Shown piece by piece: positions 17,295 through 26,093 of a DNA stretch of 64,000 bases. Source of the stretch: Flavobacterium sp. HSC-32F16 (lineage in GTDB: Bacteria > Bacteroidota > Bacteroidia > Flavobacteriales > Flavobacteriaceae). The stretch lies in the NCBI RefSeq assembly GCF_024171645.1, contig NZ_JALKAC010000003.1, positions 372,001 through 436,000 on the forward strand, in the 5' to 3' direction. Under the pieces are notes generated by a model that ran no database searches, was not told where the DNA came from, and was given only the letters and a program-made list of their open reading frames with translations. Positions within the stretch are counted from its first letter, which is position 1. The number at the start of each line of letters is the position of its first letter. Both the position numbers and the translations under genes were made by a program.

Positions 17295-18344
17295 TTATTT
17301 TAAATCGAATGCGGTGTGCTTAATAAACTTTCGATTATAAGTGTACAATATATGAACTTTTTTATCTGAAGTCTGGATAATGGCCGGATAACTAAATTCG
17401 CCTTCCTTCTGATTTTCTAAATCAAATAATTTCTTCCAATTTACACCATCTTTAGAATATTCAACATCTAAAATATTTCTTCCGTTAAACCAGTCTTTTC
17501 CCATTTTTAAAGGATTGTTTACCAATAGAAATGATTGATCAGATAATGTCACAGCATCAACTCCAGAATTGGAATTTACGACATTTATACTGTCTGTTTT
17601 CTGCCATGTTTTTCCGTTATCTTCAGACCAGCTCGAAATTAATTTATTATGTCGGCTTCGGGATAAAATCTGAATTTCTTTATCAGAATGAACTAAAAAT
17701 GTGGGCTGAATAATATCAAAATTTTTCTTGTCGTTAATGTCAGAAATAGTCCAGCTGTCTGTTGCTTCTGTATAGGTTTCTATAAAAACTCTCCATTTAT
17801 TATCGTCAATACTTTCGGTACTGCTGCCGCATAAAATAACGCCGGGAGTAGTTTCTATTGGCTTGTTTCGAATTGGCCCTAAAATACCTTTTGGAAGATA
17901 TTTTGAATCACTCCATGTTTTTCCATCATCTTTAGAGACAATCATAGCGCCAAACCATTCTCTCGGATTTTTTCCCACTTTATAAAATAAATACAAATTC
18001 TGGCTTTTGCTTTTAAACAAAACAGGATTCCAGCAAGGCAGTGTATCTCCGTCTTTAATTAAAGGTTTAATAAGTTCTTTTGGTGCAGACCATTTTTGTT
18101 CTTTATAAGATGAAACGTAAATGCCAACATCTTTTGCTCCTTCATGTTTTCCTCCAAACCAAGCGGCTAAAAGGGTATTATTTTCTAATTCTACTAATGT
18201 GGAGGCGTGGCTGGCTGTTGTAACTGGAATTTCAGCAATATAATTTTGTGTAATGTTAACTGCTTTTGGTTCGTTTTTTACAGAAGTACAAGAAACGAAA
18301 ACAGAAATTAATAAAGCCACCGGATAATATTTTTTTAAATTCAT
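17295..18344 (-). CDS. BNR-repeat (sialidase-fold) lipoprotein, putative exo-glycosidase
   Basis: A 349-residue protein with a lipoprotein signal (LLISVFVSC). It carries Asp-box motifs of the six-bladed sialidase fold: SKDDGKTWSD, SEDNGKTWQK and SKDGVNWKK. The overall pattern (AAWFGGKHEGAKDVGIYVS, then GPIRNKPIETTPG) matches the BNR_2 family of PUL-encoded enzymes. I cannot see the complete arginine triad of classical GH33 sialidases, so a true sialidase is not certain; related propellers act on rhamnose or uronic-acid linkages. It follows susD after a hairpin and precedes the mutarotase, so a terminal sugar it releases may be what the mutarotase handles. Confidence 0.75.
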   Translation of the reverse strand: MNLKKYYPVALLISVFVSCTSVKNEPKAVNITQNYIAEIPVTTASHASTLVELENNTLLAAWFGGKHEGAKDVGIYVSSYKEQKWSAPKELIKPLIKDGDTLPCWNPVLFKSKSQNLYLFYKVGKNPREWFGAMIVSKDDGKTWSDSKYLPKGILGPIRNKPIETTPGVILCGSSTESIDDNKWRVFIETYTEATDSWTISDINDKKNFDIIQPTFLVHSDKEIQILSRSRHNKLISSWSEDNGKTWQKTDSINVVNSNSGVDAVTLSDQSFLLVNNPLKMGKDWFNGRNILDVEYSKDGVNWKKLFDLENQKEGEFSYPAIIQTSDKKVHILYTYNRKFIKHTAFDLK

Positions 18345-18364
18345 AACCTAACTTTTATATAAAA

Positions 18365-18390
18365 CAAAAGGAGAGTTTCCTCTCCTTTTG
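18365..18390. terminator. Intra-operon hairpin downstream of susD
   Basis: CAAAAGGAGAG (18365-18375) and CTCTCCTTTTG (18380-18390) form a perfect 11-bp stem with a 4-nt loop between the susD stop and the BNR start. On the minus strand a short U-run follows. It may act as an attenuator that lowers expression of the downstream enzyme relative to susCD. Confidence 0.6.
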
Positions 18391-18435
18391 AATTTTTAAA
18401 TAAAGAGTGTGTGTCTCTTTACTCAACCAAATTAA

Positions 18436-20043
18436 TTATTTAGTGTCCCACCAAAGTTTTGTTCCTCCGGTATCAGGACCTCCTAGTTTTGTAATAGCAT
18501 CTTGAACAGCATCTCTGTTTGCAGAATATTCGTTTGTAACGTAGATAATCCTTTTTAGCAGACTTTTTCCAACTCCTGCATCAGTATTATCTGTGTTAAG
18601 CGGCTGGTAGATTACTTTAGCATCACTTCTTCTTAAGTCAGCAAAAGCTTCCCAAGATTCCGGGAAAATTGCTAAATACTTTTGAACTGCAATTTGCGTA
18701 CGCTGATCTGCAATAGAAGCTGACCATGCAACTGGTAATTTCACCGGAATACTTTCTGTTACTAAACCTGGATAAAGTGTATTAACATTTGGAGCAGTTG
18801 GCAATGAAGTTCCTGCAATATAATTGTTGATTGCAGCAGGATCTGTAATTCCCCATTGTGCCATAGACAATCTAATTCCTTCTTCATATAGAGACTGAGC
18901 ACTTCCACCCATATTCCAACCGTTTAATGCACCTTCTGCTCTTGTAAAAAAGTTTTCAGAAGCCATAAAGATTTCGATGTTTTTAGTATTACTTAAAGGA
19001 GCAGAACCTGGATTTGGTCCTAAACCTAAAACATTTTCATTAAAAGGAGAGAAAGCTTTGTTCTTTTCTTCATCAAAATAGTTGTTTAAAGTACCAGCTG
19101 GTCTACCAATATAAATACCTGTATTTCCTGGTGAAAACCATTTTTGTAACCTTGGATCGCTGTATCCTAATAAAAGACTTTCCATAGAAGATGTCATTTT
19201 ATAACCCCATCCGCCTACAACCATATTTAAGTTGTTTGGCGTAATAGTACTAACTGCGAAATAAGCGCTTTGCTGATTATTTTGCATAATACCAGCTGCA
19301 ACAGCTGCTTCTGCTTCAGTTTTAGCTTTAGCAGGCTGTACATCAGAAATTCTTAATGCTAAACGTAATCTTAAACTGTTACCAAAAATTCTCCATTTAT
19401 CAGTACTTCCTTGGTAAACTCTATCATTTGATTCAAAACCTAAAACTGTATTTACAGAAGTAGAGCTTAATACTGCATTTGATTCATTTAACAATTTAAA
19501 AAAGTCTTCATAAATAGACTCTACACTGTCATAAGCTATTTTTTCTTTACCATTACCAGCTTCAGAATAAGGAATTGGTCCGTAAGCATCAACCATTTGG
19601 TTATACATAAAAACTTTCCATATTTTAAGGATTGCTGTAGCTTCAGCATTTCCTTCAGCTGCTTTAAAAGCATAATTTAAACCTGGAACTGCAATTGTAT
19701 AGAATCTTGTCCATCCTCTTGACTCGTAACCATTTACGAAATCATTTCTTTCTGTACCATAACCAGAAGAAAGATAATGGATGAAACTAGAAGACAAAAT
19801 ACCTGTTGCAATACCCCATGTTCCCTGATCATCTGCATATTTAGTAGCTTCACCAGCTCCATTATGAATACCTGCATAAAGAGCTGTCGCAAATGCCGGT
19901 CCTGTCATAGAAGCATCTATCTGATCTTCTGTCAACGAATTAGGATCTGTATTTATTTCATCAAAATCGCCTGTACAGCTCGATAAAATAGAAACTGCCA
20001 TTAATGCAACTCCTAATGTTTTTATTTTAAAACTATATTTCAT
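18436..20043 (-). CDS. SusD-like (SusD_2 family) outer-membrane lipoprotein
   Basis: A 535-residue protein with a lipoprotein signal (AVSILSSCTGDF; Cys near residue 23). It has the SusD_2/SusD-homology pattern: DFDEINTDPNSLTEDQ after the Cys, KIWKVFMYNQMVDAYGPIPYSEA in the TPR region and WEAFADLRRSDAK near the C-terminus. SusD-like proteins sit on the outer surface and form the lid over their SusC partner, binding the oligosaccharide for import. It starts 17 bp after the susC stop codon. No SusE/F-type extra binding protein follows. The glycan is inferred from the enzymes around it. Confidence 0.9.
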   Translation of the reverse strand: MKYSFKIKTLGVALMAVSILSSCTGDFDEINTDPNSLTEDQIDASMTGPAFATALYAGIHNGAGEATKYADDQGTWGIATGILSSSFIHYLSSGYGTERNDFVNGYESRGWTRFYTIAVPGLNYAFKAAEGNAEATAILKIWKVFMYNQMVDAYGPIPYSEAGNGKEKIAYDSVESIYEDFFKLLNESNAVLSSTSVNTVLGFESNDRVYQGSTDKWRIFGNSLRLRLALRISDVQPAKAKTEAEAAVAAGIMQNNQQSAYFAVSTITPNNLNMVVGGWGYKMTSSMESLLLGYSDPRLQKWFSPGNTGIYIGRPAGTLNNYFDEEKNKAFSPFNENVLGLGPNPGSAPLSNTKNIEIFMASENFFTRAEGALNGWNMGGSAQSLYEEGIRLSMAQWGITDPAAINNYIAGTSLPTAPNVNTLYPGLVTESIPVKLPVAWSASIADQRTQIAVQKYLAIFPESWEAFADLRRSDAKVIYQPLNTDNTDAGVGKSLLKRIIYVTNEYSANRDAVQDAITKLGGPDTGGTKLWWDTK

Positions 20044-20060
20044 GATATCTCTTTATTTAA

Positions 20061-23000
20061 TTAAAATCCAAATTTAACATTTACCCCATATTCTCTTGTA
20101 GTAGGAATGTTGAAAGACTCTACACCTTGCAAGTTTCCTGTACCAGCACCTGCTTCTGGATCAAAATATTTAGCTTTGTTCACGAAGAAGAATAAATTTC
20201 TTCCTACTAATGAGAAATCAATACTTTTAAAACCTGAATCTCCTAAAAGACGTTTTGGTAATGAATAACCAAAAACAAGTTCTCTTAATCTAATGTTTGT
20301 AGCATCATAGATAAAAGGTTCTGCTACTGGATCTCTTTGCCCAATTGATGTCCAGTATTGTTCTGCTGTGATACTTGTTGTATTTGGAGAATAAGTTCCG
20401 TTACCGTTATCAACTACACCAGGAACAATAATACCACCAGCTCTTCCGTCAAGAGTAAGATCACTTACCCCTAAACCTGCCATTCTAGCTTGTGTGTATG
20501 AAATAACTTCACCACCAATTCTAAAATCAACTAGGAAACTTAAAGAGAAATCTTTGTATTTGAAACTGTTTCTGAAACCTGCTGTCCAGTCTGGATTAAA
20601 ATTTCCAGCTCTAACATCAAATCCATTAGTTGCCAATGGCAAACCTGCACTGTTTACAATAATATTTCCGTTTGGATCTCTTTGGAAACCTTTAACATAT
20701 AAATCTCCATATTCACCACCTAAAACAACTTTACTTCTAACCAATCTTCCCTGGCCTAAAACTAATTCATCTCTTCCTCCGTAAATTGATTTTACTTCAG
20801 ATTTGTAAGTTGCGAAGTTAGTAGTAATATCCCATGTAAAGTTTTCTGTTTGAACCGGAGTTGCTGTAAGAATAGCCTCGAAACCTTTATTTTGAATCTC
20901 CCCTCCGTTAACAATCGCTCTTTCTTTAGAAGATGATTCTGGAGTATTAATATAGAATATTTGATCTTTTGTATTAGTTTGGAAATACGTAACATCTAAT
21001 CCTAAACGGCTGTTGAAAAATCTAATGTCAGCACCAAACTCTACAGAGTTAGACATCTCTGGTCGTAAATTTGGATTTCCTGCAGTTGATTGAGGAAATA
21101 AAATACCTCCATTACCTCCAATATAAGTAACTCTTGAACTTGTTTGATAAGGATTTGTATCATTACCTACTTTAGCATAAGAAGCTCTTAATTTAGCAAA
21201 GCTGATAACTTCTGGCAAAGTAACCATATCTGATATAACTCCAGATAAACCTACAGAAGGATAAAAGAATGATCTATTATTGGCAGGTAAAGCAGAAGAC
21301 CAATCATTTCTTGCTGTTAAATCTAAGAACAAGTAATTTCTAAATCCAATTTGTGAGAAACCATAAACAGAGTTAATTTGTCTTTCTGAAGTCGAAGAAT
21401 TTGCTTCTACAACCGGTACATTCGACATTGCGAAATAATTTCTCTTTCCTAAACGTCCTCCTGAACTTAATGAAGAACTATTTTGTTTTAGTATACTGGC
21501 ACCACCATTGATTCCTACATTGAAATCTCCAAATTTCTCGTTATAAGAAAGTAAAGCATCTGTATTTAATTCTGTTGCTGTTTCATAAAACTCATTATAG
21601 TTACCTACGTTTTGGTTAAATTCTGCGGTAGCGTATTTTTTTGTAACGATTTTATTTGTTGTCTGATCTAAACCAGTTCTAACTTGTAAACTTAAAGTAC
21701 TTGTAAAATCATATTTAAGAGAGGCTAATCCAATGAATCTGTTTCTTTTGTCCTGACGATCATTATCACGTAATGCTGACCAGAAAGGGTTTCCTCCAGG
21801 AGTTCCAGATCTGTCTACAAAATAATTTTTTTGTAATTGTCCTGCTGCATCCGTATATTCAAAATCTTTATAATCATTGTATTTGATACTACGAGGCAAT
21901 AAGTAAGCAGAAGTACCAATAGATTCTTCTCCTGTTCTTAACAAATTATCAATATCCTGAACAATGTAGTTTGTTTTTGCATCTAAAGATAATTTATCTG
22001 TAAGTTTACTTGTAAATCTTAAATTAAGATTATGTCTGTCAAGCTGATTTCCTCCAACAATACCTTCAGCACGTGTGTTAGTATATGAGAAATAACCTTG
22101 TGCTTTTTCATTTCCAGATGTAATAGATAATGTATTCGCTAAGTTATAACCTGTTTTATAAAAATCCTGAACATTGTTTGGCTGCGCTGTGTAATCTGTA
22201 GTTGCAGGTCCAGAATAATTAGGATTACGAACCAACTGCCATGCAGGAACTTGTCTTCCATCAAATTTTGGCCCCCAGCTTGAAGCTGAAGATGAGCTGT
22301 AGTTTCCTAAATCTCCTTGTCCATATTCATTTTGGAAATTTATCAAATCGTAAGCAGACGAAGCCATAAAGTTAGATGACAACGAAACCGAAGTTTTTCC
22401 TGCTTTACCAGATTTAGTAGTAATAACAATAACACCATTACTTGCTCTGGTTCCATAAAGTGCTGCTGCAGATGGTCCTTTCAAAACCGTCATCGAAGCA
22501 ATATCTTCAGGATTAATGTTTGAAATACCATCTGGCTGTGTTGTACCTCCTGTATCAACATTATCATTACCAGCACCAGTACCATTACTAATTGGCACAC
22601 CATCCACTACATATAATGGCTGGTTGTTTCCAGTAAGCGATCTGTTACCTCTTAATGTAATTCTTGAAGAAGAACCAACACCATTTGATGTTGTAGAGAA
22701 GTTAAGACCCGCAACTTTACCCGAAAGTGAGTTGGCAACGTTTAATGATCTTGCTTCTGAAAGCTCTCCTACTGCAATGTTTTGAGCGGAGTAAGTAATT
22801 GCTTTTTTCTCTCTTTTAATACCAAGAGCAGTTACCACTACCTCTCCTAATTGCTGAGTGGATGCTCCCAAAGCCGCGTTAATTGTAGTTTGAGTTCCTA
22901 CGGCCACTTCTTTTGAAGCTGAACCAACATAAGAGAAAACCAAAACTGCTGATTGATTTGGAACTGTAATTGTGTACTTACCATCAAAATCTGATGATGT

Positions 23001-23156
23001 ACTTGTTTTTGTTCCTTTAACAACAACATTTGCTCCAGGGATCGGAATTCCGCTTTGAGCATCTGTTATCGTTCCTTTTACTGTAGTTTGTGCCTGCATA
23101 CTTTGGAATCCAAATAAGCATATCACCAACAGTAATTTTAGTACGTCCTTGATCAT
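20061..23156 (-). CDS. SusC/RagA-like TonB-dependent outer-membrane transporter
   Basis: A 1,031-residue protein. The signal peptide ends near SMQAQ. A CarboxypepD_reg-like domain follows (VKGTITDAQSGIPIPGANV, residues about 26-110), then the TonB-box region (GEVVVTALGIKRE), the plug domain (ISGKV-like SLSGKVAGLNF, LRGNRSLTGNNQPLYVVDG, VLKGPSAAALYG), and a 22-strand barrel ending in an aromatic residue (YGVNVKFGF). It imports glycan oligosaccharides with its SusD partner using TonB energy. It is the first gene of the susC-susD-BNR-mutarotase operon; a 263-bp upstream gap probably holds the promoter. Confidence 0.93.
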   Translation of the reverse strand: MIKDVLKLLLVICLFGFQSMQAQTTVKGTITDAQSGIPIPGANVVVKGTKTSTSSDFDGKYTITVPNQSAVLVFSYVGSASKEVAVGTQTTINAALGASTQQLGEVVVTALGIKREKKAITYSAQNIAVGELSEARSLNVANSLSGKVAGLNFSTTSNGVGSSSRITLRGNRSLTGNNQPLYVVDGVPISNGTGAGNDNVDTGGTTQPDGISNINPEDIASMTVLKGPSAAALYGTRASNGVIVITTKSGKAGKTSVSLSSNFMASSAYDLINFQNEYGQGDLGNYSSSSASSWGPKFDGRQVPAWQLVRNPNYSGPATTDYTAQPNNVQDFYKTGYNLANTLSITSGNEKAQGYFSYTNTRAEGIVGGNQLDRHNLNLRFTSKLTDKLSLDAKTNYIVQDIDNLLRTGEESIGTSAYLLPRSIKYNDYKDFEYTDAAGQLQKNYFVDRSGTPGGNPFWSALRDNDRQDKRNRFIGLASLKYDFTSTLSLQVRTGLDQTTNKIVTKKYATAEFNQNVGNYNEFYETATELNTDALLSYNEKFGDFNVGINGGASILKQNSSSLSSGGRLGKRNYFAMSNVPVVEANSSTSERQINSVYGFSQIGFRNYLFLDLTARNDWSSALPANNRSFFYPSVGLSGVISDMVTLPEVISFAKLRASYAKVGNDTNPYQTSSRVTYIGGNGGILFPQSTAGNPNLRPEMSNSVEFGADIRFFNSRLGLDVTYFQTNTKDQIFYINTPESSSKERAIVNGGEIQNKGFEAILTATPVQTENFTWDITTNFATYKSEVKSIYGGRDELVLGQGRLVRSKVVLGGEYGDLYVKGFQRDPNGNIIVNSAGLPLATNGFDVRAGNFNPDWTAGFRNSFKYKDFSLSFLVDFRIGGEVISYTQARMAGLGVSDLTLDGRAGGIIVPGVVDNGNGTYSPNTTSITAEQYWTSIGQRDPVAEPFIYDATNIRLRELVFGYSLPKRLLGDSGFKSIDFSLVGRNLFFFVNKAKYFDPEAGAGTGNLQGVESFNIPTTREYGVNVKFGF

Positions 23157-23211
23157 ATTTAGTTGTTTTTTGAGTTAATAACATGTTAAACTTAAGAATA
23201 CATTTTGTTAA

Positions 23212-23247
23212 CAAAATATAATTTCGACAAATGACAAGTTTCAAAAG
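23212..23247 (-). promoter_or_regulatory. Possible susC promoter (weak match)
   Basis: Reading the minus strand, CTTTTG is followed after about 21 bases by TATATTTTG, close to the Bacteroidota -33 TTTG / -7 TAnnTTTG arrangement but with one extra base in the -7 element. It lies about 55-90 bp upstream of the susC start. The remaining gap (to 23419) shows no other clear site. Confidence 0.3.
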
Positions 23248-23419
23248 GTGTTCGTCATACATTTATCTTTTTAGGGTACGAAAACGTTTTAAATTGTAAT
23301 CTTTATCCTCTTTATTCACTAGTCTGAGATTGAATAAATCTGAGTGATTTATCGTTTCTTTAACAACATTCTTTTTTAATTATCTTAATCGTTAAACATA
23401 TTATCTATTTTAACGGTTT

Positions 23420-26080
23420 TTAGTTTAAAACCTTAAAGTTAGTTTTCAATAAATCAGTCGAATTTCCGCCCACCATTACTTCAAAATCACCTGGCTCTAC
23501 AACACGCTTCATTTCTCTGTTCCAGATAGATAGCTCATCGCTTGTAAGTGTAAATTCAACATTTTTAACTTCACCTTTTTTGATATTTAACCTTTTGAAT
23601 CCTTTTAACGTTTTTTCTGGTGTCGTTACAGAACTATATACATCATTAATATATAACTGAACAACTTCATCTCCGTCTCTGTCTCCAATATTTTTAACAT
23701 CTACTGTAACTTTTAATTCCCCGTCTGCTTTTATCGACGAAGAGCTGATTTTAAGGTTTGAATAGGTAAACTTAGTATAACTCAATCCGTAACCGAATGT
23801 ATATAATGGATGTTCGCTCTCTGCAACGTATTTATGAATCGCAGATGGTTTTTGGTTATAATATATAGGTAACTGTCCAACTGATTTTGGAACTGTGATT
23901 GGTAATCTTCCACCCGGGTTGTAATCTCCAAATAAAACATCAGCTACAGCTCTTCCTCCTAGCTCTCCAGGAAACCATCCTTCAAGCACTGCCGGAATGT
24001 TTTCTGCAATCCAGTTTGTAGAAAGCGGACGACCGTTTAATAATACACAAACTACAGGAGTTCCCGTTTTTTGGATCTCTTCGATCAATTGCTGCTGTAT
24101 TCCGAATAAGTCTAAAGAAGCTACATCTCTGTTTTCTTCTACCAATTCGTTAGATTCTCCTAAAACAACAATTGCAACATCGGCTTTTTTAGCCGCTTCG
24201 ATTGCCGGTTGTAAGTTTACTTTTTCTAAATTCCAACGGAAATGAGCTCTGGCTCCCCAGCCTCCTTCCCACATTTCAATGCGGACTTTATATTTTTTAC
24301 CTTTTTCGATATTTTTTGGAACCGTCACCATGCTTGTCGCTCCTTTTGTCCAGTTGTCGATTACCAATTGGTCATCAATATACATTCTGATTCCGTCATC
24401 AGAACTTAAACCTAACCAGCCGTCTAGTGCCTGATCTGATTTTAAGAATCCTGTCCAACGAATAGAAAAGTCATCCACATTAACACCATCACCAGGCGCC
24501 CAAGGCCAGTCAAACTCTAACTGACTATCGATACGAGTTAAAGCTGGAGCTCCTTCCAGGTTTCTGTTGTTAAAATATTCTCCTTTTAATCCGTTTTGAG
24601 CTTCATCCGGCGTAAATAAATATTTAGATGGAATAATTTGTCCTTTTACAATCAACGGAACACCTTCTTCATAGACTACATTCGCAGTTTTTCCAACTAA
24701 TTGCTGTACTCCTTCATAAACCGTCATACCAACGCTGTTCTTTGGAGCATAACCTCCCAATCTTGAAGCATTTGCATTTGGTCCGATAACCGCAATGTTT
24801 TTAAGACTTTTGCTTAATGGTAAAATGTTGTTATCATTTTTCAATAAAACCATAGATTTTTGAGCTGCTTCTAAAGCAACATCCTGATTTTCTTTGGTAT
24901 GAAAACGTTCTTTAATCAGATTTTTTTCTGTGTACGGATTTTCAAATAATCCCAATAAGAATTTCAAACGCAAAACTCCTCCCGCGGCACGGTCGATATT
25001 TTCCATTGTCAATTTCTTTTCATTTACTAATTCAATAATTGTGTTCTGCCAAAATTCATTGCTAAAATCATAAAACTGCATATCAACTCCTGCTGAAACC
25101 GCTTCACGAATACTTTCTTTTGGAGAATCAGAAACTTTATGAGTAGTTTGAATGTATTTAATAGCTCCTAAATCTGAAACTACAAGTCCTTTGAAACCCC
25201 ATTCATTTCTCAAAACTTGAGTTAATAACCAATTATTAGCTGCACAAGGAATTCCGTCTAACTCAGAATAAGCACACATAGTTCCTAAAGCACCGCCTTT
25301 TCTAAAAGCTTTTTCAAAAGATGGCAAGTGGTCTTCTCTTGCAGAACGTTCTCCCACTAAAATTGGAGAAGAATTTCCTCCTGCCTGCGGAATACCATGA
25401 ACTGCAAAGTGTTTAGGTTCTGCAATAATCGAACGATCTGATTTTAAATCATCGCCCTGCATTCCTTTAATCATAGCCAGACCAATTTCGCTGTTTAAGT
25501 ACGCATCTTCACCAAAAGTTTCAGCAACACGTCCCCATCTTGGTTCACGTCCTAAATCTAAGTTAGGCCCAAAACCAAAGTGTACTCCATGCGCTCTTGC
25601 TTCTGCACCAATTACTTTTCCAACTTTGTCCATTACTGCGATATCCCAAGTTGCACCAAGACCAATATTCATCGGGAAAGTTGTACTTCCTTCATCCAAA
25701 TAACCATGAAGCATTTCACACATAATCAAGGCTGGAATCCCCCAGCGGTTTCCTTTAATTACATTGGTCTGAAGATCGTTGATCATTTTCGCTGAACGCG
25801 GATAAAGATCATGAATAGCTCCAATTCCTAATTTTCCAATTTTCTCACCTGATTTCGTCTTAGCAAAATCTTCTTTATCCTTAAAAAAGTCTCCTCTGTA
25901 CATATCCATCTGGCGTGCTTTTTCTTCAAGCGACATACGACTTAACAAGTCTTTTACCCTATCTTCTACTGGTAATTTTGGATCTTGATACGGGAATTTC
26001 TTCTGCGCATAGGTTTGGTTAAAAAAACCTACAGCCATTAAAAAAATAATGGCTGTTTTTTTGATTTTGAGTTGTAACAT
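23420..26080 (-). CDS. GH3 beta-glycosidase with PA14 insertion
   Basis: An 886-residue protein with a signal peptide (FFNQTYAQ). The GH3 N-terminal barrel holds the nucleophile Asp (about residue 303) in GLVVSDLGAIKY; KHFAVHG and GREPRWGR motifs are also present. The GH3 C-domain starts near residue 415 (VLLKNDNNILPL) and is interrupted by a PA14 domain at about 497-625 (GEYFNNRNLEG, LGLSSDDGIRMYIDD), as in a subgroup of periplasmic GH3 enzymes. A fibronectin-III-like domain ends the protein. Family activities include beta-glucosidase, beta-xylosidase and beta-N-acetylglucosaminidase; the specificity here is unclear. It is the last gene of the GH2-GH20-GH29-GH92-GH3 run. Confidence 0.88.
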   Translation of the reverse strand: MLQLKIKKTAIIFLMAVGFFNQTYAQKKFPYQDPKLPVEDRVKDLLSRMSLEEKARQMDMYRGDFFKDKEDFAKTKSGEKIGKLGIGAIHDLYPRSAKMINDLQTNVIKGNRWGIPALIMCEMLHGYLDEGSTTFPMNIGLGATWDIAVMDKVGKVIGAEARAHGVHFGFGPNLDLGREPRWGRVAETFGEDAYLNSEIGLAMIKGMQGDDLKSDRSIIAEPKHFAVHGIPQAGGNSSPILVGERSAREDHLPSFEKAFRKGGALGTMCAYSELDGIPCAANNWLLTQVLRNEWGFKGLVVSDLGAIKYIQTTHKVSDSPKESIREAVSAGVDMQFYDFSNEFWQNTIIELVNEKKLTMENIDRAAGGVLRLKFLLGLFENPYTEKNLIKERFHTKENQDVALEAAQKSMVLLKNDNNILPLSKSLKNIAVIGPNANASRLGGYAPKNSVGMTVYEGVQQLVGKTANVVYEEGVPLIVKGQIIPSKYLFTPDEAQNGLKGEYFNNRNLEGAPALTRIDSQLEFDWPWAPGDGVNVDDFSIRWTGFLKSDQALDGWLGLSSDDGIRMYIDDQLVIDNWTKGATSMVTVPKNIEKGKKYKVRIEMWEGGWGARAHFRWNLEKVNLQPAIEAAKKADVAIVVLGESNELVEENRDVASLDLFGIQQQLIEEIQKTGTPVVCVLLNGRPLSTNWIAENIPAVLEGWFPGELGGRAVADVLFGDYNPGGRLPITVPKSVGQLPIYYNQKPSAIHKYVAESEHPLYTFGYGLSYTKFTYSNLKISSSSIKADGELKVTVDVKNIGDRDGDEVVQLYINDVYSSVTTPEKTLKGFKRLNIKKGEVKNVEFTLTSDELSIWNREMKRVVEPGDFEVMVGGNSTDLLKTNFKVLN

Positions 26081-26093
26081 AATTGTGTTGTTT

